Shown here: in pieces, positions 37,579 to 51,395 of the stretch | Layout of the letters: each line of letters opens with the position of its first letter | Position numbering within the stretch: the first letter of the stretch is position 1 | Assembly: GCA_963930775.1 (NCBI GenBank) | Contig: OZ005690.1 | Span: 5,874,225 to 5,938,224 of the forward strand | DNA from: Cliona cf. orientalis | Lineage: Eukaryota; Porifera; Demospongiae; Clionaida; Clionaidae | Direction: 5' to 3' | DNA: 64,000 nucleotides | Notes under the pieces: generated by a model | Database searches by the model: none | Seen by the model: the letters and a program-made list of their open reading frames with translations, nothing else | What the model was told of the DNA's origin: nothing | Position numbers and translations under genes: made by a program

Positions 37579-37746
37579 ACCAGTTAATGCACCGTATATG
37601 CTCGTACTCTATGGAAATTATTGCACTCGGGGGTAGGTCTCGAAGTTTCATATAGCACTCGGCTGCGCCTCGTGCTATATGAACTTCTCGACCTACCCCC
37701 TCGTGCAATAATTTCCATAGAGTACTCGCTACAGTGCATTAACTAG
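37579..37746. repeat. Long hairpin (arms about 80 bases)
   Basis: The arms begin with AGTTAATGCAC and include TACTCTATGGAAATTATTGC and a GGGGGTAGGTC block, in opposite orientation around a short CTCGGCTGCGCC loop. It lies just upstream of the minus-strand exon 37158-37508 and could fold in transcripts. Confidence 0.85.
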
Positions 37747-38048
37747 TACGTGTTTGTTGTCACAGTTCATGGTTATGACAATGACAATCAATGAGGATGA
37801 CTAGAGCATGTTAATAATAAATAAATTATTCATGCGCATGTGATGATGGCATGACCATATAAGCGGATTTTTAAATGTATTCGTTAAAATGTATGTAAAT
37901 AGTCACAAAATCAAGGTGTTTACCAGTCTAACATAATATACACCCCATAAACTGCTGATGCATGTACACTTATTAAGTCAAGAGAGAGCCTCAAGTTATT
38001 GTTCGAGTTGTAGTAATCATTCATTCAGATAAAGCATAATAATAATTG

Positions 38049-39160
38049 GTTATGGAAGCTCTTTTTCTATCTGACCCAGATAAGGATTTGAGAAGAAGGG
38101 CTGGAATTACTGATGATCCTAAGTAGAAGTTCAAGCTGTCTTTAACCGGCACTATTCTCACATCAATATTCATATTAACAGTAAATTAAATGGTCCTATA
38201 GCTATATATTATATGCTTCCGGCTGACAACCCTGCCACCAATATCACTTAGCTATATCCAATCCACCCCCAACAAATCACCCATTCATGTGGTTAATCTC
38301 AAATGCAACAACTCGGTCAATAAAATGTTCAATATTGTCATATACGGTCGATGTGAATGCCCAAAAGCTCTCCCAGGCATGAACGCACATCTCATGACCA
38401 ATCTAGCGTGCAAATCATCAAATCTATATTATATCCTGACTTGCACAACTATGCTAGATATCTATGACTATTCAAGTACTCCGAATAAAGAACAAGCCTC
38501 TATCTGTCAAGTTTGCTCACTCTTGTGACATGGCCATGGTTAAATTCTCTGTAACAAGCACAATAATATCAAAAGTTGAACATCCCAAAGTTTTCATAAA
38601 CCCCTTTATGTCAATTGCAGAAAGAAAATACTCCTCAAGGAGAGCAGAGCCCTTACTGATAGAAGAGTCAAGAGAAAGCTCATTTAATTTACTAACCGTG
38701 AAAATTCAATTTAGCTACATAGACAAAACCAAAGTAAGTTCTGCAAATGAAGACAACTTCGTTCAACATCAACAACCACAAATCAATTATTCCCCTGAAT
38801 CAATGTCGGGTCCACAAACGAGGAACAGCTAGAGTCAAAGGCCGCAATCACCTGAGAGACCTCACTCAAACTCACCCCTGCCCACCAACTCCAACTGATT
38901 AGCATCTCTTAACTTATATACTGATCCCAATTCATCCAATCATTCTGAAATTGATGCAATAACAAAGTAACAACCAATAATTACAACCATACATATACAA
39001 TCACTTGCTGCTAGCTACCTTAACATTAGAAGTCTAGTAAATAATCATAATAATTATGTCTCCTCTTCTGATTATGATGCTATTTGTGTTACAGAGATAT
39101 GGCTTATGGAGTCTAGCTATCCTTGATCAAGAAATGCTTCCTATAAATAATACAGGGAGA
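38049..39160 (+). mobile_element. LINE fragment, 5-prime part with endonuclease start
   Basis: From about 39010 the translation reads as the beginning of an APE-type endonuclease: YLNIRSLVNNHNNY, YDAICVTEIWL. Reading breaks off at 39160, where the 12.3 kb insertion begins, and resumes at 51447. Upstream (38.05-38.85 kb) are open stretches of up to 122 aa that I do not recognise; by position they could be an ORF1. Confidence 0.55.
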
Positions 39161-39235
39161 ACAGTATCCATTTAAGATCCGGAATATTTTTTTTCCGGAT
39201 TCTGTAAAAATTTACACTTTAAAGAACCGAGGGTG

Positions 39236-40130
39236 GCTTAGGATCTAAGCCACCCTCGGCTTAGGATCTAAGCCAGTACCATCAGCTTAGGATCTAAGCC
39301 ACGCTCCGCTTAGGATCTAAGCCACCCTCCGCTTAGGATCTAAGCCAACCTGCGCTTAGCTTAGAATCTAAGCCAGTACCATCAGCTTAGGATCTAAGCC
39401 AATTTCCGCTTAGCTTAGAATCTAAGCCAGTACCATCAGCTTAGGATCTAAGCCAACCTCCGCTTAGCTTAGAATCTAAGCCAGTACCATCAGCTTAGAA
39501 TCTAAGCCACCCTCCGCTTAGGATCTAAGCCAACCTCTGCTTAGGATCTAAGCCACACTTGGCTTAGGATCTAAGCCACTCTCCGCTTAGCCATTTTCAG
39601 CTTAGAATCTAAGCCAGTGCCATCAGCTTAGGATCTAAGCCACCCTCGGCTTAGGATCTAAGCCAACCTCCGCTTAGCTTAGAATCTAAGCCAGTACCAT
39701 CAGCTTAGGATCTAAGCCACCCTCCGCTTAGGATCTAAGCCAACCTTCGCTTAGCTTAGAATCTAAGCCAGTACCATCAGCTTAGGATCTAAGCCACCCT
39801 CCGCTTAGGATCTAAGCCACTCTCAATCCGCTTAGCCATTTTCAGCTTAGAATCTAAGCCAGTACCATCAGCTTAGGATCTAAGCCACCCTCAGCGTAGA
39901 ATCTAAACCAACCTCTGCTTAGAATTAAATCATGATTGGCTTAGATCCTAAGCAGAGGGTAACTTAGATCCTATTTATGGCGCTGGCTTGATGGTGGCTT
40001 AGATCCTAAGCCGAGGTTGGCGTAGATCCTAAGCTGATGGCTCTGGCTTAGATTTTAAGCTCAGAATAGTGCTACATGTAAGTGGAGAGTGGCTCAGATC
40101 CTTTGAGTAGGAATTACAGCTTAGGATCTA
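39236..40130 (+). repeat. Left terminal array of CTTAGGATCTAAGCC units
   Basis: Dozens of copies of a unit built on the near-palindrome GGCTTAGGATCTAAGCC, separated by short spacers such as ACCCTCCG or AGTACCATCA. The higher-order order of spacers repeats. From about 39940 the units point the other way and degrade. Confidence 0.92.
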
Positions 40131-40279
40131 AGCCGCCACTGATGTTGGCACAATAGCTTACCTTATAAGCCACAAACTACTTGAGCATAACCACTTTGCC
40201 TACTTGAGATACAAGCCACGTGGTCAGCAGCTCACCACCAAGACCATTAAACTATTATTATTCGTGTTTGTGAGACAAT

Positions 40280-43200
40280 TTTGTCACAAATCATCTTGTT
40301 TCAATCCATTTTTTTTTGTTCATTTGCATTTATTATGATAATATTAAATATTTTCAAGTTATGTTGTATTAAACATACACATATTTTGGTACGTTTTAAT
40401 AATTAAATCCCCTTTCTTGAAATCAGTCCACTACAGCTAGTACACACCTTTGTTATGGTAACTTTTTGGTCTCATTTATACACCCAACACTTTCTAGGTA
40501 ACAAAATTAGACCAGTACCTTTGTTTTTGTGTCTATATTCATAATCTAGAGTGGTGTAAACAGTAGACATGGCATTGGTGACTTCTGTGTCTGTGTATTC
40601 TAAATTTCTATGTACGTACATATACGTACATTCACAGTAATCGGTACAATTTTTATAGCTTTTTAGCCCTCAATTCTTCACACATGATCTCTGAAGTTCC
40701 AAACTTGAACAGTACCTTTGTCTTGATGTTAACAATCATAATTCTAAGTTTCATTGACTGGCGATGTGGTTGAAGCATGTTCTGCACATGCAAGTATGAG
40801 AATTCATGTGCACATGTATGTATATTATTCGGTAAAATTTTCATAGTTTTTTAGCTCTCAATTCCACATACAACATCTCTGGAGTACAAGACTTGACCAG
40901 TAGCTTTGTTCTTGTGTCTATAATTATAATCTAGAGTGGTGTAAACAGTGGACATGGTATTGGTGACTTCTGTGTGTGTGAGGATGAGCATTTTGTGTGT
41001 ATACTACTTCATATTAATCGGTACTACATGTACACATATTGTAGCTTTTTGGTTTCACTTGTACACCCCACACTTTCTAGGTACCAAAACCATACCAGTA
41101 CATTTGTTCTTGTGTCTATAACCTTAATCTAGAGTGGTGTAAACAGTGGACATGACATTGGTGACTTCTGTGTGTGTGAGGATGAGCATTTGTGTACATA
41201 CTTCATGTTTACTTAATCGATACCGTACACATCTTGTAGCTTTCTTGGTCTCATTTGTACACCCTACTTTTTCTAGGTACCAAAATCAGATCAGTACATT
41301 TGTTTTGTGTCTATATTCATAATCTAGAGTGGTGTAAACAGTGGACATGGTATTGGTGACTTCTGTGTGTGTGAGGATGAGCATTTTATGTGTACTTCAT
41401 GTTAATCGATACTGTACACATGCATCTCGTAGCTTTCTTGGCCTCATTTGTACACTCCACACTTTCTAAGTGCCAAGGTCAGACCAGTACTTTTGTTCTT
41501 GTGTCTATATTCATAATCTAGAGTGGTGTAAACAGTGGACATGGTACTGGTGACTTCTTTGTATGTATTCTAAGAATTTTCTATGCAATCAGCTACATGT
41601 AGTACGTATATACACATTTCTTGCTTTTGAGCTCTAAATTCTTCACACGACATCCCAGAAGTTCCAAATTTGATCAGTAACTCTATCTCAATGTTAACAA
41701 TCATATTTCTAAGTTTCGTCGACTGGCGATGTGGTTGAGGAATGTTCTGCATAAATTATGTGAGTATGAGAATATCCTGTGCATATGCATTCACAGTAAT
41801 GGGTGCAATTTTTAGAGATTTTTAGCTCTCAATTCCACATGCAACATCTCTGGAGTACCAGACTTGATCAGTACATTTGTTCTTGTGTCTATAACCATAA
41901 TCTAGAGTGGTGTAAACAGTAGACATGGTACATTAGTGACTTTTGAGTGTGTGAGGATGAGTATTTTGTGTGTACTTCATGTCAATCGGTACTGTGCATA
42001 TCTTGTAGCTTTCTTGGTCTCGTTTGTACACTCCACACTTTCTAGGTACTAGAACCATACCAGTACAGTTGTTCTTGTGTCTATAACCTTAATCTAGAAT
42101 GGTGTAAACAGTGGACATGACATTGGTGACTTACTCTGCATGTGTATTCTAAGAATTTTCCATGACATTGTGTGTACACACATTCACAGTAACCAAAATA
42201 CAACTTTCATAGCTTTTTAGCTCTTAATTCTTTCAACATCATCTCTAAACTTCAAACTTGAACAGTATCTTTGTCTTGATGTTAACAATCATACTTGTGA
42301 GTTTCGTTGACTCGCGATGTGATTGAGGTATGTTCTGTACATGTGAGTATGAGAATATCCTGTGCACATGCAATCACAGTAATCGGTACAATTTTTATAG
42401 CGTTTTAGCCCTCAATTCCACATACAACATCTCTGGAGTGCCAGACTTGATCAGTATCTTTATTTTGATGTCTTTTATCATAACCTAGAGTGGTGTAAAC
42501 AGTAGGCATGGCATTGGTGACTTTTGAGTGTGTGAGGATGAACATTTTGCGTGTACTTCAAGTTAATCGATACTGTACACATCTAGTAGCTTTTTTGGTT
42601 TTATTTGTACACCCCACACTTTCCAAGTATCAAAACCAGATCAGTACCTTTATTTTGATGTCTATATTCATAATCTATAGTGGTGTAAACAGTGGACATG
42701 GTATTGGTGACTTCTGTGTTTGTGAGTATGAGCATTATTTTAGTGTGTACTTCATGTCAATTGATGCTGTACACATCTTCTAGCTTTTTTGGTCAAATTT
42801 GTACACCCCACACTTTCCTAGTATCAAAACCAGATCAGTACCTTTATTTTGATGTCTATATTCATAATCTATAGTGGTGTAAACAGTGGGCATGGTATTG
42901 GTGACTTACTCTGCGTGTGTATTCTAAGTTTCCATATTATGTGCATACATCAGTATTTGGTACAATTTTCAAAGCTTTTAAGCTCTATATTCTTCACACA
43001 TCATCTCTGAAGTTCCAAATTTGATCAGCACCTTTGTCTTGATGTTAAAAATCATATTTCTGAGTTTCGTCATCTGGCGATGTGGTTGAGGCATGTTCTG
43101 TACATGTGAGTATGAGAATTTCCTGTGTACCTGCATGCATTCACAGTAATAGGTCCGATTTTCACAGCATTTCAGCTCTAATATCTTAATATAACATTCC

Positions 43201-45945
43201 TGAAGTTCCAAACTTGGTGAGTACCATTGATTTGATGTTAATAATCATATTTCTGACTTTCGTTAACTAGCGATGTGGTTGAAGCATGTTATGCACATGT
43301 GAGTATGAGAATTACCTATAGCACATGCATGCATTCACAGTTACTGTAATCGATGCAATTTTTAAGTAGCTTTTTAGCTCTCAATTCCACATACAACATC
43401 TCTGGAGTACCAGACTTGATCAGTACCTTTGTTCTTGTGTCTATAACCATAATCTAGAATGGTGTAAACAGTGGACATGACATTGGTGACTTTTGTGTGT
43501 GTGAGGATGAGCATTTTGTGTGTACTTCATATTAATCGATACTATACACATCTTGTAGCTCTCTTGGTCTCATTTGTGCACCCCATACTTTTTAAGCATT
43601 TAAACCATACATGTAACTTTGTTTTGATGTCTATATTCATAATCTAGGGTTGTATAAACAGTAGACATTGTATTGGTTACTTCTGTGTGTGAGAGGATGA
43701 GCATTTTGTGTGTACTTCATATCAATCGATACTGCATGTACATGTACAAATCTTGTAGCTTTCTTATGGTCTCATTTGTACACCCCACACTTTTTAGGTA
43801 CCAATGCAATACCAGTACCTTTATTCTTGTGTCTATATTCATAATCTAGAGTGGTGTAAACAGTGGACATGACATTGGTGACTTCTGTGTGTATGTATTC
43901 TAAGAATTTTCCATGTGTACACACATTCACAGTAATCCTACAATATTTTTGTAGCTCTTTAGCTCTCAATTCTTCACACAACATCCCTGAAGTTCCAAAC
44001 TTGATCACCCTACTCAAAATGGAGCACCTGAAACATGCATGTTTCAGCACATTTCATGCATGGAAGCGACTTTCATGCGTTTTCCATGCATGTTTCAGGA
44101 TAGTTTATGCATGGAATATACTTTCATGCATGTTTCGTGCATGGAAGCTACTTCCATGCATTTTTCATGCATGAAACATGCATGAAAGTGTATTTCATGC
44201 ATGAAACATGCATGGAACATGCATGAAAGTATAAAACCCGTGTGATAGATATACCATGCATGAAACATGCATGAAACGAAACATGCGTGAGATTTTATCA
44301 CTCCTGAACCATGCATGTTACATGCATGAAGTTCCACATTACATCATACTGATTAGAAGCAGCTGCTTTGCAGATTTGAAAGTGTGAGACACTGTGAAAC
44401 CTTTAGTGCTCCAAGGTAAGTAGCTACTATATAGCCTAACTTGAACACATTGTTTTGTATACCCCATGTAAAATTAATTTCCATAATTATAGTGTGGGTG
44501 TAAGTTTATTTGGCTGGAAGAGTGTAAATAAAAAGAGCTTCTTTAGTTTGAAAGTTATCCCCAACTAGCATTACAGATATCAAGGTTACAGATAAGAATG
44601 TGGTCCCTTATTTCAGTCCTCAAACTCACCTTGGGGTCTCAGTGCTAGTTACTGAAGTATCCTATAATATGTAAAAGACCAAATGGCGGGGGGGGGGGGG
44701 GGGGGGGGGGGGGGGGAGGGCCAGTACGTATACAATGCCATGTAGCTATGTGAATACTGAATATGGTTTAGCTGCTAATCAGTGGGTAGTAACATACTGC
44801 TGAGATATTCATATACCTGTAGCTTTTTTGGGGACAGAATGTGTATACCTTTAATTGCTATAAAAATTATGCAAGTGCTGCTCTAAATCTCATATCTTAA
44901 AAATTACAGCATAATATGCATGTCCATAGGTGCCAACAAGCTTTGTCTATTTTCCTTAAAGCCAGTATCTATATACATATCTATAAAGAGCATACTTGCC
45001 TATGCATTACAGATATCAGTGCCTTATGCTTACAGCAAGTATAGTATAAGTACTCTGTCCAAGGGTTATTAAAATATGCCTATAGCTGTACTGTGTATGC
45101 ACACATGAATGGAATATCCCAGTATCATGGAATGCATGCGCTTGTACTACGCATGGAATACGCCTGTATCACGCATGGAATACACATGTACCACGCATGG
45201 AATACGCCTGTATCATGCTTGGAATACGCTTGTACGACGCATGGAATACACCTGGAACATGCAGGTTTCATGCATGAAATATCCATATTTTTCATGCATG
45301 GAACATGCATGAAACATGCATGAAATTTAGGCACCAATCCATGCATGTAACAGGCATGTCCCATACCTGAAAAACGTCCCAAATCCCTGCATGTTACATG
45401 CATGTTTCAGGAATCATGCATGTAACATGCATGAAATTTCGAATTATTCAATATTGTCACTGGAAATTTCATGCATGGAACTTTCTGGATTTGGGCGCAT
45501 GAAATGTGCTGAAACATGCATGAAACATGCATGTTTCAGGCGCTCCATTTTGAGTAGGGCAGTATCTTTATTTTAATGTTAATCATCTTATTATTTCTGA
45601 GTTTCATTGACTGGCGATGTGGTTGAGGCATGTTCTGCACATGTGAGTATGAGAGTTTCCTGTACACATGCATTCACAGTATAATTAGTACAATTTTTAT
45701 AGCTTTTTAGGTGTCAGTTCCACATACAACATCTCTGGAGCACCAGACTTGATCAGTAACTTTGGTGTTATGTCTATAACCATAGTCTAGAGTGGTGTAA
45801 ACAGTAGACATGGCATTGGTGACTTCTGTGTGTGTGAGGATGAGTATTTTGTGTGTACTTCATATAATATTATTAATCGGTACTGTACACATAATATTAT
45901 CATTGTAGCTTTCTTAGTCTCATTTGTACACGCCACATTTTTACT
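40280..45945 (+). repeat. Left arm: array of ~195-base units
   Basis: Consecutive diverged units share the AGAGTGGTGTAAACAGTGGA block, a TTGGTGACTTCTGTGTGTG block, a TAGCTTTCTTGGTCTCATTT block and a CAGTACCTTTGTTCTTG block. A sister type instead has GCTTTTTAGCTCTCAATTC and GACTGGCGATGTGGTTGA. The two types alternate irregularly. The same array runs in reverse orientation at 46070-50260. The 1.55 kb module at 44008-45559 interrupts it. Confidence 0.88.
44008..45559. mobile_element. 1.55 kb ATGCATG-rich TIR module, copy 1
   Basis: Inverted ends CCCTACTCAAAATGGAGC, then CCTGAAACATGCATGTTTCA. Both flanking ~300-430 base zones are packed with CATGCATG palindromes in the contexts GAAACATGCATGAAA and GTAACATGCATG. 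A unique ~760-base centre contains a run of about 29 G. It sits in a ~195-base unit with CA present on both sides, whereas the uninterrupted unit has one CA. It encodes nothing: its reading frames are Met-His-Ala-Cys artefacts. Confidence 0.82.
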
Positions 45946-46069
45946 TTACCTCTGTATGTGCTCACATGTTGTGCTAAATAGGCTGTGAGAGAGGATGTTA
46001 ATTTCCAATTAAGCTATGAAGTGCGTGCACGTGTGTGTGAGTGTGTTTGTGTGTGTGTGTGACGTGAGT

Positions 46070-49000
46070 GGGTTTACACCACTTTAGATTATGAATACAG
46101 ACATAAAAACGAAGGTACTGGTCAGGTTTTGGTACCTAGAAAGTATGGGGTGTACAAATTAGACCAAAAAAGCTACAAGATGTGTACAGTATCGATTGAC
46201 ATGAAGTACACACTAAATGCTCATCCTCACACACACAGAAGTCACCAATACCATGTCCATGCACTGTTTACACCACTCTAGATTATGGTTATAGACATCA
46301 AAATAAAGATACTGATCAAGTCTGGCACTCCAGAGATGTTGTATGTGGAATTGAGAGCTAAAAAGCTATAAAAATTGTACCGAGTACCGTGAATGCATGT
46401 GAACAGGATATTCTCATACTCAGATGTACAGAACAATCCTCAACCACATCGCCAGTTCACGAAACTCAGAAATATGATTGTTGACATGAAGATAAAGGTA
46501 CTGTTCAAGTTTGGAAATTTATAGATGATATGTGAAGCTAAAAAGCTATGAAGGTTAATTGTACCTTGGTTACTGTGAATGTGTATACACACATGGAAAA
46601 TTCTTAGAATACACACGCAGAGTAAGTCACCAATGTCACGTCCACTGTTTACACCATTCTAGATTATGGTTATAGACACAAAAACAAAGGTACTGATCAA
46701 GTCTGGTACTCCAGAGATGTTGTATGTGGAATTAAGAGCTAAAAAGCTATTAAAATTGCATCGATTACAGTAACTGTGAATGCATGCATGTGCTATAGGT
46801 AATTCTCATACTCACATGTGCATAACATGCTTCAACCACATCGCTAGTTAACGAAAGTCAGAAATATGATTATTAACATCAAATCAATGGTACTCACCAA
46901 GTTTGGAACTTCAGGAATGTTATATTAAGATATTAGAGCTGAAATGCTGTGAAAATCGGACCTATTACTGTGAATGCATGCACCCTACTCAAAATGGAGC
47001 ACCTGAAACATGCATGTTTCAGCACATTTCATGCATGGAAGCGACTTTCATGCGTTTTCCATGCATGTTTCAGGATAGTTTATGCATGGAATATACTTTC
47101 ATGCATGTTTCATGCATGGAAGCTACTTCCATGCATTTTTCATGCATGAAACATGCATGAAAGTGTATTTTATGCATGAAACATGCATGGAACATGCATG
47201 AAAGTATAAAACCCGTGTGATAGATATACCATGCATGAAACATGCATGAAACGAAACATGCGTGAGATTTTATCACTCCTGAACCATGCATGTTACATGC
47301 GCAATATATGCATGAAGTTCCACATTACATCATACTGATTAGAAGCAGCTGCTTTGCAGATTTGAAAGTGTGAGACACTGTGAAACCTTTAGTGCTCCAA
47401 GGTAAGTAGCTACTTTATAGCCTAACTTGAACACATTGTTTTGTATACCCCATGTAAAATTAATTTCCATAATTATAGTGTGGGTGTAAGTTTATTTGGC
47501 TGAAAGAGTGTAAATAAAAAGAGCTTCTTTAGTTTGAAAGTTATCCCCAACTAGCATTACAGATATCAAGGTTACAGATAAGAATGTGGTCCCTTATTTC
47601 AGTCTTCAAACTCACCTTGGGGTCTCAGTGCTAGTTACTGAAGTATCCTATAATATGTAAAAGACCAAATGGGGGGGGGGGGGGGGGGGGGGGGGGGAGG
47701 GCCAGTACGTATACAATGCCATGTAGCTATGTGAACACTGAATATGGTTTAGCTGCTAATCAGTGGGTAGTAACATACTGCTGAGATATTCATATACCTG
47801 TAGTTTTTTGGGGGACAGAATGTGTATACCTTTAATTGCTATAAAAATTATGCAAGAGCTGCTTTAAATCTCATATCTTACAGCATAATATGCATGTCCA
47901 TAGGTGCCAACAAGCTTTGTCTATTTTCCTTAAAGCCAGTATCTACATATCTATAAAGAGCATACTTGCCTATGCAGGAGCACAGTGCCTTATGCTTACA
48001 GCAAGTATAGTATAAGTACTCTGTCCAAGGGTTATTAAAATATGCCTATAGCTGTACTGTGTATGCACACATGAATGGAATATCCCAGTATCATGGAATG
48101 CATGCGCTTGTACTACGCATGGAATACGCCTGTATCACGCATGGAATACACATGTACCACGCATGGAATACGCCTGTATCATGCTTGGAATACGCTTGTA
48201 CGACGCATGGAATACACCTGGAACATGCAGGTTTCATGCATGAAATATCCATATTTTTCATGCATGGAACATGCATGAAACATGCATGAAATTTAGGCAC
48301 CAATCCATGCATGTAACATGCATGTCCCATACCTGAAAAACGTCCCAAATCCCTGCATATTACATGCATGTTTCAGGAATCATGCATGTAACATGCATGA
48401 AATTTCGAATTATTCAATATTATCACTGGAAATTTCATGCATGGAACTTTCTGGATTTGGGCGCATGAAATGTGCTGAAACATGCATGAAACATGCATGT
48501 TTCAGGCGCTCCATTTTGAGTAGGGCAGGTACACAGGAAATTCTCATACTCACATGTACAGAACATGCCTCAACCACATCGCCAGATGACGAAACTCAGA
48601 AATATGATTTTTAACATCAAGACAAAGGTGCTGATCAAATTTGGAACTTCAGAGATGATGTGTGAAGATCTTAGAGCTTAAAAGCTTTGAAAATTGTACC
48701 AAATACTGATGTATGCACATAATATGGAAACTTAGAATACACACACACAGAAATCACCAATACCATTTCCACTGTTTACACCACTATAGATTATGAATAT
48801 AGACATCAAAATAAAGGTACTGGTCTGGTTTTGATACTAGGAAAGTGTGGGGTGTACAAATTTGACCAAAAAAGCTACAAGATGTGTACGGTATCGATTG
48901 ACATGAAGTACACACAAAATGCTCATCCTCACACACACAGAAGTCACCAATACCATGTCCAATGTTTACACCACTATAGATTATAAATATAGACATCAAA

Positions 49001-50260
49001 ATAAAGGTAGTGGTCTGGTTTTGATACTTGGAAAGTGTGGGGTGTACAAATTAGACCAAAAAAGCTACAAGATGTGTACAGCATCGATTGACATGAAGTA
49101 CACACTAAAAATTAATAATGCTCATCCTCACACACACAGAAGTCACCAATACCATGTCCACTGTTTACACCACTATAGATTATGAATATAGACATCAAAA
49201 TAAAGGTACTGGTCTGGTTTTGATACTAGGAAAGTGTGGGGTGTATAAATTTGACCAAAAAAGCTACAAGATGTGTACGGCATCGATTGACATGAAGTAC
49301 ACACTAAAATAATGCTCATCCTCACAAACACAGAAGTCACCAATACCATGTCCAATGTTTACACCACTATAGATTATAAATATAGACATCAAAATAAAGG
49401 TAGTGGTCTGGTTTTGATATTAGGAAAGTGTGGGGTGTACAAATTAGACCAAAAAAGCTACAAGATGTGTACAGCATTGATTGACATGAAGTACACACTA
49501 AAAATTAATAATGCTCATCCTCACACACACAGAAGTCACCAATACCATGTCCACAGCTGTTTACACCACTATAGATTATGAATATAGACATCAAAATAAA
49601 GGTACTGGTCTGGTTTTGATACTAGGAAAGTGTGGGGTGTACAAATTTGACCAAAAAAGCTACAAGATGTGTACGGCATCGATTGACATGAAGTACACAC
49701 TAAAATAATGCTCATCCTCACAAACACAGAAGTCACCAATACCATGTCCAATGTTTACACCACTCTAGATTATGGTTATAGACACAAGAAGAAAGGTACT
49801 GATTTGATATTGGTGCCCAGAAACTGTTGGGTGTACAAATGAGACCAAAAGCTACAAAATGTGTACAGTATCGATTGACATGAAGTATACACAAAATGCT
49901 CATCCTCACACACTCAAAAGTCACCAATGCCATGCCCACTGTTTACACCACTCTAGATTATGGTTACAGACACAGGAACAAATGTACTGGTATGGCTTTG
50001 GTACCTAGAAAGTGTGGGGTGTACAAATTAGACCAAGAAAGCTACAAGATGTGTACAATAACATTGAAGTATATACAAATGCTCATCCTCACACACACAG
50101 AAGTCACCAATGCCATGCCTACTGTTTACACCACTCTAGACTATGGTTATAGACACAAGAACAAATGTACTGGTATGGGTTTGGTACCTAAAAAGTGTGG
50201 GGTGTACAAATGAGACCAAGAATGCTGCAAGATGTGTACTATACCGAAATAGTTACACTC
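46070..50260 (-). repeat. Right arm: inverted array of ~195-base units
   Basis: The same units as the left arm in opposite orientation. 48730-49750 is an especially regular stretch in which neighbouring units are nearly identical, indicating recent local amplification. Confidence 0.88.
46983..48525. mobile_element. 1.54 kb ATGCATG-rich TIR module, copy 2
   Basis: Nearly identical to 44008-45559 and in the same direct orientation although it lies in the opposite arm. It is flanked by CA on both sides within GCATGCA/CAGGTACAC. The matching empty site is visible in the left arm near 43131. The G run here is about 27 long. Confidence 0.82.
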
Positions 50261-50689
50261 AAAATCCTCATCTATATGTGTACATTGAACAGATTTAATA
50301 AGCACTGGATTTATTCCTAGTTATTGATTAGCATCATTCAACACACTAAATCTTGCAAGTTTTAATATTATTATGGTAGTTATCATAATTGTCCCCTATT
50401 AAGGGATTTTATTAAAATTCACCAAAATAGGTGTATGTTCATAACATAACTTGAAAATACATTATAGTAAATGCAAATGAACAAAAAAAATCCCTGCATA
50501 GAAGTCAACAGCATACAATGTAACAATAGTGCTCAGGTACACTGAGGTACATACTTTAATTAATGGTCTTAGTGATGAGCTGCTGACCACGTCACGTGGT
50601 TTGTATCTCAAGTAGGCTAGTGGTTATGCTCAAGTAGTTTGTGGCTTAATTATAAGGCAAGCTATTGTGCCAACATTGGGGGTGACTTA

Positions 50690-51395
50690 GATCCTCAGCT
50701 GTAATTCCCAAGTCATGACTGGCTTAGACCCTAAGCTGATGGAATTGGCTTAAATGCTAAGCTGAGAATGGCTTAGATCCCAAGCTGAGGTTGTCTTAGA
50801 TACTAGTGGCTTAGATCCTAAGCAGCTGAGGTTGGCTTAGATTCTAAGCCAAGGTTGTCTTAGATATTAGTGGCTTAGATCCTAAGCAGCTGAGGTTGGC
50901 TTAGATTCTAAACCAAGGTTGTCTTAGATACTAGTGGCTTAGATCCTAAGCGGAGGTTGGCTTAGATCCTAAGCGGAGGGTGGCTTAGATACTAGTGGCT
51001 TAGATCCTAAGCTGATGGTACTGGCTAAGCTAAGCGGAGGTTGGCTTAGATCCTAAGCTGATGGCACTGGCTTAGATTCTAAGCTAAGCGGAGGTTGGCT
51101 TAGATCCTAAGCGGAGGGTGGCTTAGATTCTAAGCTAAGCGGGGGTTGGCTTAGATCCTAAGCGGAGGGTGGCTTAGATTCTAAGCTGATGGTACTGGCT
51201 TAGATTCTAAGCTAAGCGGAGGTTGGCTTAGATCCTAAGCTGATGGTACTGGCTTAGATTCTAAGCTAAGCGGAGGGTGGTTTAGATCCTAAGCTGATGG
51301 TACTGGCTTAGATTCTAAGCTAAGCGGAGGTTGGCTTAGATCCTAAGCCGAGGGTGGCTTAGATCCTAAGCTACCCTCGGTTCATTAAAGTGTAA
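50690..51395 (-). repeat. Right terminal array of GGCTTAGATCCTAAGC units
   Basis: Reverse-oriented counterpart of 39236-40130, with the same spacers (GATGGTACT, GGAGGTT, GGAGGGT). Neighbouring super-units are nearly identical, so the array has been homogenised. Confidence 0.92.

Noticed and set aside
39236-40130. Possible CRISPR array (regular repeats with short spacers)
   Set aside because: The spacers are themselves repeated and few in type, the repeat is part of an inverted-terminal array, there are no cas genes, and the sequence is eukaryotic.
43863-48614. Many Met-His-Ala-Cys-rich ORFs of 60-100 aa
   Set aside because: They are readings of CATGCATG palindromic repeats in both modules and appear on both strands alike.
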